64,000 bases of DNA from contig NZ_CP010311.1 of NCBI RefSeq assembly GCF_000827125.1, positions 2,749,001-2,813,000 on the forward strand, read 5' to 3'. Of this stretch, positions 1-8,563 are shown piece by piece. This DNA comes from Geoalkalibacter subterraneus (GTDB taxonomy: Bacteria > Desulfobacterota > Desulfuromonadia > Desulfuromonadales > Geoalkalibacteraceae). The position numbers and the translations under genes were made by a program. Below the pieces are notes generated by a model. It was not told the DNA's origin. It saw only the letters and a program-made list of their open reading frames with translations, and did not search any database. The first letter of the stretch is position 1, and each line of letters opens with the position of its first letter.

Positions 1-1
1 C

Positions 2-3000
2 CAGGCCGACGAGCCTCTACGCATCTGGGTCGCCGGCTGCTCCACCGGCGAGGAAGCCTATACCCTGGCCATCCTGCTGACTGAATTTCTCGAATCACAG
101 TCCCGAATGGTCGACTTTCAGATATTCGCCAGCGACCTTGACGCAGAGGCCATCTCCTTTGCCCGTCGCGGCATCTATCCCGCCGGCATTGCGCGAGACC
201 TGACGCCCGTGCGCCTGCAGCGTTTTTTCACGGAGAAAGACCATCACTACCAGGTCTGCAAATCCCTGCGGGAAAAGATTCTGTTTGCGCAGCACAATCT
301 GCTCAAAGACCCGCCCTTTTCCCGGCTGAACCTGGTCTCCTGCCGCAACCTGCTCATCTATCTTCAACCTCAGGCTCAGCAGAAATTGCTGCTTTACTTT
401 CATCAGGCCCTGATTCCAGGGGGGTATCTCTTCCTGGGCGCATCTGAACACCTGGGGGAAGCGGCAGAGCACTTTACAGCCGTGGACAAAAAATGGCGAC
501 TCTTTCAACGCGGCAATTCAAGTCTCCCTACGGCGCAGAGATTTTCCCACCTCGGGCGATTCTCCTCACCGGGAATCCTGCTCCCGGCCGCACCCCGCTC
601 TGCCGCCTGCGCCCTCTCACTGGGTACGCTGGCCGAAAAAAAACTGCTCAAAGAACATGCACCGGCTGCAGCCGTCGTCAACCGCGAATACGAGGTCCTG
701 CATTTCCCTAGTCATACCGGCAGATTCCTGACTCCCCCATTCGGCGAGGCGTCTCTCAACCTTCTGAAGATGGCGCGCAAGGAACTTCGCCCGGCATTGC
801 GTTCGGCAATTCACCAGGCCTTTGAGCAGAAAAAACGAATCTGCTTTGAAGAAATTGCTCTCGACAACGACCCCTCTCAACCGCTGAAGATCACCGCGGA
901 CCCTTTCCTGGACACCTTCTCAAACACGGATCAGGAACTTCTGGTGATGGTCGTCATCGAGGAGTCCGCATCCTGCTCCGGTCGTGCGCTGGAATCTGCC
1001 CAGTCCCTCACGCCGATCGAAAGCGGCGACAAGGATCTCATGATCCGCTACCTCGAAGAGGAATTGCGGGAGAAAAGCGACCAGCTCGCGCAGGTCCTGC
1101 GCGAATACGAGTCCTCCAACGAGGAACTCATGTCCATCAACGAGGAGATGCACTCGGCCAACGAGGAGCTGGAAACGTCGCGGGAAGAACTGCAGGCCCT
1201 CAATGAAGAGCTGGTGACGGTCAATACGGAACTGCAGAGCAAGAATGATGAGCTGGCCCGCACCACCAGCGACATGACCAACCTGATCAAGAGCGCGGGC
1301 ATTTCCACTATTTTTCTCGACCGGGAACTCAGGTTGCGCCGTTTTACCCCTGCGGTAACGCAACTGTTCCACCTCATTGAGAGCGACCTCGGCCGCCCCT
1401 TCCATCATATCTCCGGACATCTCGCCACCGAAACAATCCTTGACGCGGCCCGGCAGGTGCTTACAAACCTCCACGGGCAGGAGCAGGAGATGACGGCTGA
1501 TGACGGGCGCTGCTTTGTCCTGCAGATCTCCCCTTATCGAACCCCCGCGGATGTCATCGAGGGAGTGGTCATTTCATTCTTAGACATCACGGCGCGCAAA
1601 GAAGCCGAGATCGAGCGTGAATATCAGCGACAGCGGGCTGAAAGCCGCGCCCGGGAGGCCGAGGAATCCCGACGCATCCTGCAGGCCATCACCGACCATA
1701 TCCCCCTCGGTCTGGGTGTCGCCGACCGGGACGGCAAGCTGCTCACGATCAGCCGCTACGGCTTGGAGCTGGGCGGGTTGCGCCCCGAGCAGGTTCATCA
1801 GACGGCCGTCAGCGATTACCCGAAACTCTGGGACATGCGCCGCCCGCAGGACAATCAGCCACCGCAGATGCAAGAACTTCCCCTGATTCGCGCCCTGCAG
1901 CATGGCGAAATCACCATCGGCGAAAAATGGCTGCTGACCAGCCCCCAGGGACGCAAGATCGTGGCATCCATCCACGCCGCGCCGATCCGGACGCGGGAGG
2001 GAGAAATCACCGGCGCGGTCGTGGCCTGGAGTGACGTCACCACGGAGCGCCGCCAGAAAATTGAATTGCAGCAGAGCGAACAGCGCCTCAAGGTGGTCAT
2101 CGCCAACATGCCGGCCATGGTGTTCGCTGCCGATGCCGAAGGGCGGCTGGTGTTCTGGAACAAGGAATGCGAAAGGGTCACCGGCTACCAGGCTGAAGAG
2201 GTGGTGGGCAACTCCCTCATTGCCGACCGTCTGTTTATCGATGCAGAGCAGCGGCGAGCCTGGATGGAGGTCTGCCACGGTGTGTCCGATGCCTATCAGG
2301 ATCTGGAACTCGAAATCCGCTGCCGCGACGGCAGCCGCAAAACCATCCTGTGGGGCAACGGCTCCTGCTACTGCACCATTCCCGATTGGGACATCTGGGG
2401 CACCGCCATCGACATCACCGAGCGCAAGGAGACGGAAAAAGCCCTGCAGAAGGCGCGCGAGGCTTCCGATAACGCCAACCGGGCCAAGAGCGATTTTCTG
2501 GCCAACGTCAGCCACGAAATCCGCACGCCGCTCACGATCATCAAGAGCGCACATGAACTTCTGTCCGAATCGCCGCTGTCCTCCTATCAGCATCAGTTCC
2601 TGAATATGGCGCAGAGCTCAGCCGACACGCTGATGCGCCTGATCGAGGATCTTCTCGATTTCAGTCGCATCGAAGCGCGTCGTCTGACGCTGGAAAGCAC
2701 CCCGTTTGACCTGATCGACATGGTGGAAACCACCCTGGCCGGTTTTGCCATGGAGTCCGCCAAGAAAAAACTCCCCATTCATTTCCACTGTGACGAATCC
2801 GTGCCGCGGCAAATTATAGGCGACTCTCTGCGCCTGCGTCAGGTCCTGACCAACCTGCTCTCCAACGCGGTCAAGTTTACCGATCGCGGGAGCATCGATC
2901 TGCGCATCACCCTGCGCCGCGACGAAAAGATCGACAAGGATTCCGCCATGCTGTTTTTCTCCGTCGAGGACACCGGCATCGGCATCCCGCCCGACAAGCT

Positions 3001-3646
3001 GTCACTGCTGTTTCAAAGCTTCAGCCAGGTCGACACCTCGGCCACGCGCCGTTATGGCGGCACCGGGCTAGGGCTGGCGATCACCCAGCGAATCATTACT
3101 TTGATGGGGGGAGAAATCTGGGTGGAAAGCACCGAGGGGGAAGGAAGCCGCTTTTTCTTCACCATTCCGGCGCTTGCGGCGGAAATTATTCAACCTGCCG
3201 CCGATACCGGAAAACAGTCACCGCCACCAACCGACGAACAATCCGAAACCGTCAACGATGAGGTGCGCATCCTGGTCGCCGAAGATGAGTCCATGATTCG
3301 CCACCTGGTCGGCACCGTGCTTGAGCGCAAAGGGTGGACAGTCATCGGCGCCCGCGACGGCAAGGAGGCGATGAGTCACCTGGAGAATGAAATCTTCGAC
3401 CTCGTGTTGATGGATATTCAGATGCCGCATCTTGACGGGATCGAGGTGACCCGCATACTACGTCAGAAGGAAGCGGAGATCGGGCGGCGCACGCCGGTCA
3501 TTGCCCTCACTGCCCATGCCGGTGAAGACGACCGCCGCCGCTTTTTGCGGGCCGGTATGGACGGCCGCATCACCAAGCCGATCAAAATCGGCGACTTTCT
3601 CCAGACGATCGAAAAAATTCTTGGCGACCGCATTCGCCAGGGATAA
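2..3646 (+). CDS. CheR-PAS-histidine kinase-receiver hybrid protein (5' end outside window)
   Basis: The reading frame is already open at base 2, so the start lies upstream and the visible part is about 1214 residues. It opens inside a CheR-type methyltransferase domain (GCSTGEEAYTLA, the SAM-binding motif; then SCRNLLIYL). Next comes a long Glu/Leu-rich coiled coil (about residues 340-425, repeats of the type NEELMSINEEM), then PAS-like segments each ending in a D-I-T motif. A HisKA domain follows with the phospho-acceptor His of SHEIRTPLT at nt 2513-2515. The HATPase has DTGIGIP and GGTGLGLAI. A C-terminal receiver has its phospho-acceptor Asp in LMDIQMP at nt 3413-3415. In this family a CheB methylesterase domain often precedes CheR; whether it does here cannot be seen. 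The likely role is a sensory hybrid kinase coupling a chemotaxis-like module to phosphotransfer; the ligand is unknown. It seems transcriptionally separate from selA (113 bp gap). Confidence 0.9.
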   Translation, partial: QADEPLRIWVAGCSTGEEAYTLAILLTEFLESQSRMVDFQIFASDLDAEAISFARRGIYPAGIARDLTPVRLQRFFTEKDHHYQVCKSLREKILFAQHNLLKDPPFSRLNLVSCRNLLIYLQPQAQQKLLLYFHQALIPGGYLFLGASEHLGEAAEHFTAVDKKWRLFQRGNSSLPTAQRFSHLGRFSSPGILLPAAPRSAACALSLGTLAEKKLLKEHAPAAAVVNREYEVLHFPSHTGRFLTPPFGEASLNLLKMARKELRPALRSAIHQAFEQKKRICFEEIALDNDPSQPLKITADPFLDTFSNTDQELLVMVVIEESASCSGRALESAQSLTPIESGDKDLMIRYLEEELREKSDQLAQVLREYESSNEELMSINEEMHSANEELETSREELQALNEELVTVNTELQSKNDELARTTSDMTNLIKSAGISTIFLDRELRLRRFTPAVTQLFHLIESDLGRPFHHISGHLATETILDAARQVLTNLHGQEQEMTADDGRCFVLQISPYRTPADVIEGVVISFLDITARKEAEIEREYQRQRAESRAREAEESRRILQAITDHIPLGLGVADRDGKLLTISRYGLELGGLRPEQVHQTAVSDYPKLWDMRRPQDNQPPQMQELPLIRALQHGEITIGEKWLLTSPQGRKIVASIHAAPIRTREGEITGAVVAWSDVTTERRQKIELQQSEQRLKVVIANMPAMVFAADAEGRLVFWNKECERVTGYQAEEVVGNSLIADRLFIDAEQRRAWMEVCHGVSDAYQDLELEIRCRDGSRKTILWGNGSCYCTIPDWDIWGTAIDITERKETEKALQKAREASDNANRAKSDFLANVSHEIRTPLTIIKSAHELLSESPLSSYQHQFLNMAQSSADTLMRLIEDLLDFSRIEARRLTLESTPFDLIDMVETTLAGFAMESAKKKLPIHFHCDESVPRQIIGDSLRLRQVLTNLLSNAVKFTDRGSIDLRITLRRDEKIDKDSAMLFFSVEDTGIGIPPDKLSLLFQSFSQVDTSATRRYGGTGLGLAITQRIITLMGGEIWVESTEGEGSRFFFTIPALAAEIIQPAADTGKQSPPPTDEQSETVNDEVRILVAEDESMIRHLVGTVLERKGWTVIGARDGKEAMSHLENEIFDLVLMDIQMPHLDGIEVTRILRQKEAEIGRRTPVIALTAHAGEDDRRRFLRAGMDGRITKPIKIGDFLQTIEKILGDRIRQG

Positions 3647-3759
3647 GGGATCGCCCTGTTTCAGCACTCCTCCCCTTGCAGTGCGTCTTGTTCGGGCAAT
3701 CGTTTCTATGGTAGTTTGCGTCCTTATCCCGCTCGACGCGAATTCAAAGGCATCATCCC

Positions 3760-5184
3760 ATGAATCCAACACAACAGCTTTTGCGGAAACTGCCGGGCAT
3801 AGACAAACTGCTGGACTGCCAGGCGCTGACCGAACTCGGCGAGAGCGTCCCGCATGATGTGCTGACTAAAGCCGCGCGCGAAACGGTGGAGCAACTGCGT
3901 ACCGAGATCCTGGAATCCGCAGAGGATTTTGACGCGACCCGACTGGGCCTGGAACAAGTGGCCGCAGAGGTGGCACAGCTTGTCCAAAACCGCATGAGGC
4001 CGAACCTGCGCCCGGTGATCAACGCCACCGGCACCCTGCTGCACACCAACCTGGGGCGCGCCCCTCTCGCGGAAACAGCCCTGCAGGCCATCACCGAAAC
4101 GGCACGCATGTACTCCAATCTCGAACTCGACCTGGAGAGCGGCAAGCGCGGGCTGCGCCATGACCTGGTCGCCGAACTGCTGTGCCAGCTCACCGGCGCC
4201 GAGGCGGCGATAGCGGTCAACAACAACGCCGGCGCCGTCTATCTGGCGCTGGCCGCCCTGGCCCAGGGTAGAGAAGGGATCGTCTCGCGCGGCGAGCTGG
4301 TGGAGATCGGCGGCGCCTTCCGCATCCCCGATGTCATGGCCGCAAGCGGCGTACGGCTGGTGGAAGTCGGCACCACCAACAAAACTCATCCCCGCGATTA
4401 CCTCAACGCCATCACCGAAGAAACGGGGCTGTTTCTCAAGGTCCACACCAGCAATTTCCGTGTCGTCGGGTTTACCTCGCAGGTCAGCGGTGCCGAACTG
4501 GTGGAAATCGCCAGACCACACGGCATCGCCGTGATGGAGGATCTGGGCAGCGGCATGCTGTTCGATCTCAGCGAATATGGCCTGCCCCGCGAGCCGACGG
4601 TGGCCGAGGCGGTGGCAGCAGGGATCGACGTCGTCACCTTCAGCGGCGACAAGCTGCTGGGCGGACCCCAGGCGGGCATCATCGTCGGGCGACGGGAGCT
4701 GATCGAAAAAATCCGCTCCCACCCCATGGCCCGCGCCCTGCGCATGGACAAGCTGACCCTCGCCTCGCTGGAAGCCACGCTGCGCCTCTACCTCGACCGC
4801 GAACGCGCCCTGCGCGAGATTCCAGTCCTGCGCATGCTGGCCACCCCCGCTGAAGAACTGGAACAGCGCTGCATCAAGCTGGCGCGCCGGGCGACGGAAG
4901 AAATCGACAGCCGCGCACAAATCGAGGTGGTTGCCGCGCCTTCCACCGTGGGCGGCGGAGCGCTGCCCACCACGGAACTGCCCGGCTTCGCCATGGCCGT
5001 CACCCCCAGAGAACAGTCCGTCGACGCGCTTGCGCGCCGCCTGCGCCATGGACAGCCTGCCGTAGTCGCCCGCGTGCAGGATGATCGCCTGCTGTTCAAT
5101 GTGCGCACCCTGGCGAGCGACCAGGAAAACGATCTTCTCACCGCATTGCAAACCGCTTTGGATAGAAACCATGAGCAAGACTGA
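3760..5184 (+). CDS. selA: L-seryl-tRNA(Sec) selenium transferase
   Basis: SelA is the PLP enzyme that converts seryl-tRNA(Sec) to selenocysteinyl-tRNA(Sec) using selenophosphate. The 474-residue length is close to that of known bacterial SelA. The N-terminal helical tRNA-binding part (LLRKLPGIDKLL) leads into the fold-type I domain with INATGTLLHTNLGRAPL. The PLP lysine sits in SGDKLLGGPQAG (Lys298 by codon count). A short AAAGG lies about 10 bases before the ATG. The gene overlaps selB by 14 bases, and selD follows, so the three core selenium genes are expressed in order. This gives the cell the machinery needed for the two in-frame UGA codons further downstream. Confidence 0.97.
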   Translation: MNPTQQLLRKLPGIDKLLDCQALTELGESVPHDVLTKAARETVEQLRTEILESAEDFDATRLGLEQVAAEVAQLVQNRMRPNLRPVINATGTLLHTNLGRAPLAETALQAITETARMYSNLELDLESGKRGLRHDLVAELLCQLTGAEAAIAVNNNAGAVYLALAALAQGREGIVSRGELVEIGGAFRIPDVMAASGVRLVEVGTTNKTHPRDYLNAITEETGLFLKVHTSNFRVVGFTSQVSGAELVEIARPHGIAVMEDLGSGMLFDLSEYGLPREPTVAEAVAAGIDVVTFSGDKLLGGPQAGIIVGRRELIEKIRSHPMARALRMDKLTLASLEATLRLYLDRERALREIPVLRMLATPAEELEQRCIKLARRATEEIDSRAQIEVVAAPSTVGGGALPTTELPGFAMAVTPREQSVDALARRLRHGQPAVVARVQDDRLLFNVRTLASDQENDLLTALQTALDRNHEQD

Positions 5185-7087
5185 ACACCACGTCATCATC
5201 GGCACCGCCGGCCACGTCGACCACGGCAAAACCGCCCTGATCGGCGCATTGACCGGTGTCGAAACGGACCGTTTAACGGAAGAGAAAAAACGCGGCATCT
5301 CCATCGATCTGGGTTTTGCCCCCTTTCGCCTGCCCGGCGGCATGATCGCCGGCGTGGTCGACGTGCCGGGTCACGAGAAGTTCATCAGCAACATGCTGAC
5401 CGGCATCGGCGGCATCGACCTGGTGCTGCTGGTCGTCGACGTCAACGAAGGGGTCATGCCGCAGACCCGCGAGCATCTGCAGATTCTCGACCTGCTGCAG
5501 ATCCCCCAGGGGATCATCGTGTTGACCAAGTGCGATCTGGCGGAAGAGGACTGGATCGACATCGTCGAGGAAGAGGTCCGCGAAGAAGTGTCCGGCACCT
5601 TCCTGGAAAAGGCACCGGTGGCGCGCGTCTCTGCCATCACCGGAGACGGGCTCGATGGTCTTGCCTCCTTGATCGAGACCAAGGCGCGAACCCTGCCGAT
5701 CAAGGATGCCGACGGCCCCATGCGCCTGCCTATTGACCGCCACTTTACCCTGTCCGGATTCGGCACCGTCATTACCGGCACCCTTCTGTCGGGACGGGTC
5801 CGCGCCGGGGACATGGTGGAGGTACTGCCCCCTGGAGACACGGTGCGTGTGCGCGAAGTGCAGGTGCACGGCAAGCAGGTGGAAGAAGCCAGCGCCGGGC
5901 AGCGCGTCGCCCTCAACCTCGCGGGGCTTGATCGCGAACGCATCCGCCGCGGCGCAGTGGTCGGCACCCCGAAGGTATTTGAACAAACCACCTGCATCGA
6001 CGCCCGCCTGACCCTGCTGGCCGACGCGCCGCGCCCCCTCAAATTCCGCGACCCGGTTCATCTCTATCTGGGCACTGCGCGGGTGGTGGGGCTGGTGGCG
6101 TTGCTCGATCGCGACCTGATGGAACCGGGAGAAAGTGCCATTGTCCAGATTCACCTTGACCGTCCCCTGGTCGCCCACCGCGAGGACCGTTTCATCGTGC
6201 GCTCCTACAGCCCCATGACTACCATCGGCGGCGGTCGGGTGCTCGATCCGCGTCCGGTCAAGCATCGTCGTTTCCGCACGGAGATCATGGAGGCGCTCAA
6301 GGATCTGGAAAGCGGTGAAAAATCCTTCCTGCTGCAGAAGCTCAGCGATCAGCAGTCCACCACGGTGAAAAATCTCGAACTGCTCTCCGGGCTCGGCCGT
6401 GAGCGAGTCGAGAAAAACCTGCGTCAACTGGAGGAAGAAGGCCTCGCCTGGCAGCTTGTCGACCAGTGGGCCGCCAGTGACGCCCTGGCGTCCTGGCGCC
6501 ACCGTCTGCGCGACGCCACCACCCGTTTTCACAGCGAAAATCCCTTGCAGCCAGGCATCCCCCATGCCACCCTGAAGGGCGCGCTGCCGGACAAGGTTTC
6601 ATCAAAGGCATTTCAGAAGCTGCTCACCATGATTATCGACGACGGCCAGCTGGTGCGAAAAGGGGAATGGATTGCCCTGTCGGACTGGACACCCCAGCCG
6701 ACCCGGCAGCAGGCGGAAGATCTGGAGAAGATCGAAGCGGCCTATCAGCGCGGGGGAGCTCTGGTCAAAAACCGCAACGAGATGATCGAGCGCCTGAATC
6801 TCACTCCTGAACAGGCCGACACCTACTTCACCTTCCTGTTCGCTGAAGGGCGCCTGGTCAAGCTCACTGAAGAGACCTATCTGCACGCCGAGACCTATCA
6901 AAATGCGGTGCAGCTCCTCAGGGATCACTTCGCACAGAACGAGACCCTGACCCTGGCCCAGTTCCGCGACCTGTTCGGCAGCGCCCGCAAACAGGTGCAG
7001 GCCCTGCTGGAACATTTCGACAGCCTCAAATACACCCGCCGCGTCGGAGATGAGCGGGTTGCGTGGAAACTGCCGGAGAAAGACTGA
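5171..7087 (+). CDS. selB: Selenocysteine-specific elongation factor SelB
   Basis: SelB brings Sec-tRNA to UGA codons and recognises the mRNA SECIS hairpin. The G domain is plain: [10 protein letters not shown] (G1), DVPGHEKF (G3) and TKCD (G4). It is followed by EF-Tu-like beta-barrel domains and a C-terminal half of winged-helix repeats (from about residue 375), which in the family bind SECIS RNA. I chose the ATG at 5171, giving 638 residues, because [21 protein letters not shown] is the usual SelB N-terminus. A longer in-frame reading from 5081 would run through the end of selA with no family counterpart. The start lies inside the selA stop region, suggesting translational coupling. Confidence 0.96.
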   Translation: MSKTEHHVIIGTAGHVDHGKTALIGALTGVETDRLTEEKKRGISIDLGFAPFRLPGGMIAGVVDVPGHEKFISNMLTGIGGIDLVLLVVDVNEGVMPQTREHLQILDLLQIPQGIIVLTKCDLAEEDWIDIVEEEVREEVSGTFLEKAPVARVSAITGDGLDGLASLIETKARTLPIKDADGPMRLPIDRHFTLSGFGTVITGTLLSGRVRAGDMVEVLPPGDTVRVREVQVHGKQVEEASAGQRVALNLAGLDRERIRRGAVVGTPKVFEQTTCIDARLTLLADAPRPLKFRDPVHLYLGTARVVGLVALLDRDLMEPGESAIVQIHLDRPLVAHREDRFIVRSYSPMTTIGGGRVLDPRPVKHRRFRTEIMEALKDLESGEKSFLLQKLSDQQSTTVKNLELLSGLGRERVEKNLRQLEEEGLAWQLVDQWAASDALASWRHRLRDATTRFHSENPLQPGIPHATLKGALPDKVSSKAFQKLLTMIIDDGQLVRKGEWIALSDWTPQPTRQQAEDLEKIEAAYQRGGALVKNRNEMIERLNLTPEQADTYFTFLFAEGRLVKLTEETYLHAETYQNAVQLLRDHFAQNETLTLAQFRDLFGSARKQVQALLEHFDSLKYTRRVGDERVAWKLPEKD

Positions 7088-7098
7088 AAAATCGATTT

Positions 7099-7189
7099 CA
7101 ACGCAGAGACGGAGAGCAGGGAGAGAAAAGATCTGAAAAGTCTTTTTCTTTTGTTTCTCTGCGCCTTTGCCTCTCTGCGTCTTTGCGTT
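7099..7189. repeat. Imperfect inverted repeat between selB and selD
   Basis: The left arm at about 7099-7128 (AACGCAGAGACGGAGAG then GGGAGAGAAA) faces a right arm at about 7155-7189 (TTTCTCTGCG, then CTCTCTGCGTCTTTGCGTT). The arms are rich in the alternating words GCAGAGAC and GTCTTTGCG and could fold into a long imperfect hairpin. Similar aacgcagagacgcagag-type intergenic repeats are known to recur in several bacterial phyla. Here it fills almost the whole 136-base gap in front of selD. No other copy was seen in the window. Confidence 0.6.
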
Positions 7190-7223
7190 AAAATTTAGCT
7201 TTTGATTTTTAAAAGGATAAGCA

Positions 7224-8264
7224 ATGACCGAAAAGATCCGCCTGACGAGTCTGTCGCGCACCTCCGGGTGAGCGGCCAAGATCGGGCCTGAGACCCTGGC
7301 GCAGGTTCTGCGTCAACTTCCCATATCCGCCGACCCCAACCTGCTGTCGGCCGCGATTCCCTTCGCCGATGCGGGCATCTACCGTATCTCGGACGACCTC
7401 GCACTGGTGCAGTCGATCGACTTCTTCACTCCAGTGGTGGATGATCCCTACCTGTTCGGCCAGATTGCCGCGGCCAACGCCCTCTCCGACGTGTTCGCCA
7501 TGGGGGCGCGCCCCATCACGGCACTCAACCTGATCGGGTTCCCCCTGTGCACGCTGGGCGTCGACGATCTGACCGCCATTCTGATCGGCGGTGCCGACAA
7601 GGTGGCGGAGGCGGGCGCCGTGATTGCGGGAGGGCATTCGGTCGAGGACGATGAGCCCAAATACGGCCTTGCTGTCACCGGGCTGGTGGATCCCGCCGCG
7701 ATGATCACTACCGTCGGCGCACGCCCCGGTGACCGCCTGATTCTGACCAAACCGCTGGGGACCGGCCTGCTGGCAACCGCCCTCAAGGGGGAAGTGCTCA
7801 CCGAATCCGACCTGTCCGAGGCTATAAGCGGCATGGCGACCCTCAACAAGCGCGCCGCTGAAGTCATGCTGGAAACAGGCGTCCACGCCTGCACCGACAT
7901 CACCGGTTTCGGCCTGCTCGGCCACGCTCTCGAGCTGGCTGCGGCCAGCAATGTCCGCATCGTTCTCGACGGCAAAAGCCTGCCCGCCTACCCCCAGGCC
8001 CTCGAAATGGCGTCCATGGGGCTGGTACCCGAAGGCAGTTATCGCAACCGCTCCCACTATCTGCCCCGCGTCCAGGACCCGGAGCGCATCCCCGCAGCCA
8101 CCCTCGACCTGCTGGCCGACCCACAGACTTCCGGCGGCCTGCTGATGGTCGTCGCACCCGACAAGTGCGACCGGCTCCGGGAAAAACTTTCCGCTGCGGG
8201 CTGCGGCGCCTGGCTGATCGGCCACATCGAAGAAGGCCCGGCAGGACAAATGCGGGTCTATTAA
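7224..8264 (+). CDS. selD: Selenide, water dikinase, itself a selenoprotein (Sec at codon 16)
   Basis: SelD makes selenophosphate from selenide and ATP, the selenium donor for SelA. The ATG at 7224 follows an AAAAGGA Shine-Dalgarno. The frame reads MTEKIRLTSLSRTSG, then UGA (7269-7271, codon 16), then AAKIGPETLAQVL, and continues open to a stop at 8262-8264, giving 346 residues. The UGA falls exactly where SelD carries its catalytic Cys or Sec, just before the conserved Ala-Lys-Ile. Downstream the frame has the expected AIR-synthase-like motifs, for example VQSIDFFTPVVDDP and DITGFGLLGHALE. Read with a standard code the gene would be miscalled as a 285-residue protein from 7407. A bSECIS-like hairpin follows the UGA, supporting decoding as selenocysteine. 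Confidence 0.96.
7297..7315 (+). promoter_or_regulatory. Putative bSECIS hairpin for the selD UGA
   Basis: Eight base pairs (TGGCGCAG against CTGCGTCA, one of them G-U) close a three-base loop GTT beginning 34 bases after the start of the UGA... that is, about 33 bases past its last base. Bacterial SECIS elements have a short stem with a G-U containing apical loop within roughly 15-40 bases of the UGA, which this satisfies. It is coding sequence at the same time. Confidence 0.6.
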
Positions 8265-8308
8265 AACCCGAACCGCCCCAGCTTCCCCCACCCCGCAAAT
8301 GTTTTTGC

Positions 8309-8345
8309 TCCTCCCCCCAGCGGGGGGAAGCCGGGAGGGGGGGCA
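8309..8345. repeat. GC-rich palindromic repeat, copy A
   Basis: The sequence CCTCCCCCCAGCGGGGGG is followed by AAGCCGGGAGGGGGGG. It can fold as a C-tract/G-tract hairpin around AGC. It closely matches copies at 56780 and 57289 (inverted) and resembles those at 57334 and 59676. It lies 45 bases after selD and 140 bases before the formate dehydrogenase promoter, and could act as a transcription-processing element, though no U-tract is present. Confidence 0.65.
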
Positions 8346-8484
8346 CTTCCGGGTCAGCAGTACCCACTGGGTCATAACGACCCGATCTCCCCTGCCAGAC
8401 TCTTCTCTCCGCCACGCAACACCGTTTACGCTAACCTGTCGTAAATTCTTAAATTATCCCATTCTCTCAACCCTTGCGCCAAAA

Positions 8485-8499
8485 TGGCACAACTGTTGC
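8485..8499 (+). promoter_or_regulatory. Sigma-54 promoter of the formate dehydrogenase operon
   Basis: TGGCAC, a five-base spacer AACTG and TTGC match the -24/-12 consensus, with exactly ten bases between the invariant GG (8486-8487) and GC (8498-8499). Transcription would start near 8511, leaving a leader of about 50 bases with a good Shine-Dalgarno (AAAGGAGAGAG) before fdhG. Sigma-54 promoters need an AAA+ enhancer-binding activator; none is encoded in the window. The remaining bases of the 299-base gap after selD hold only repeat copy A. Confidence 0.85.
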
Positions 8500-8563
8500 G
8501 CATAGGCTCGGAAGCCTCGGCAGCTGCCCGGGTTATTTCATAGAATTCTGAAAGGAGAGAGAA

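Noticed and set aside
3724-5343. 539-codon minus-strand frame over selA
   Set aside because: It is antisense to selA and the start of selB, both certain, with composition typical of a shadow.
7269-7407. Truncated selD starting at 7407
   Set aside because: The upstream codons match the SelD N-terminus and the catalytic Sec position, so the ATG at 7224 is the true start.
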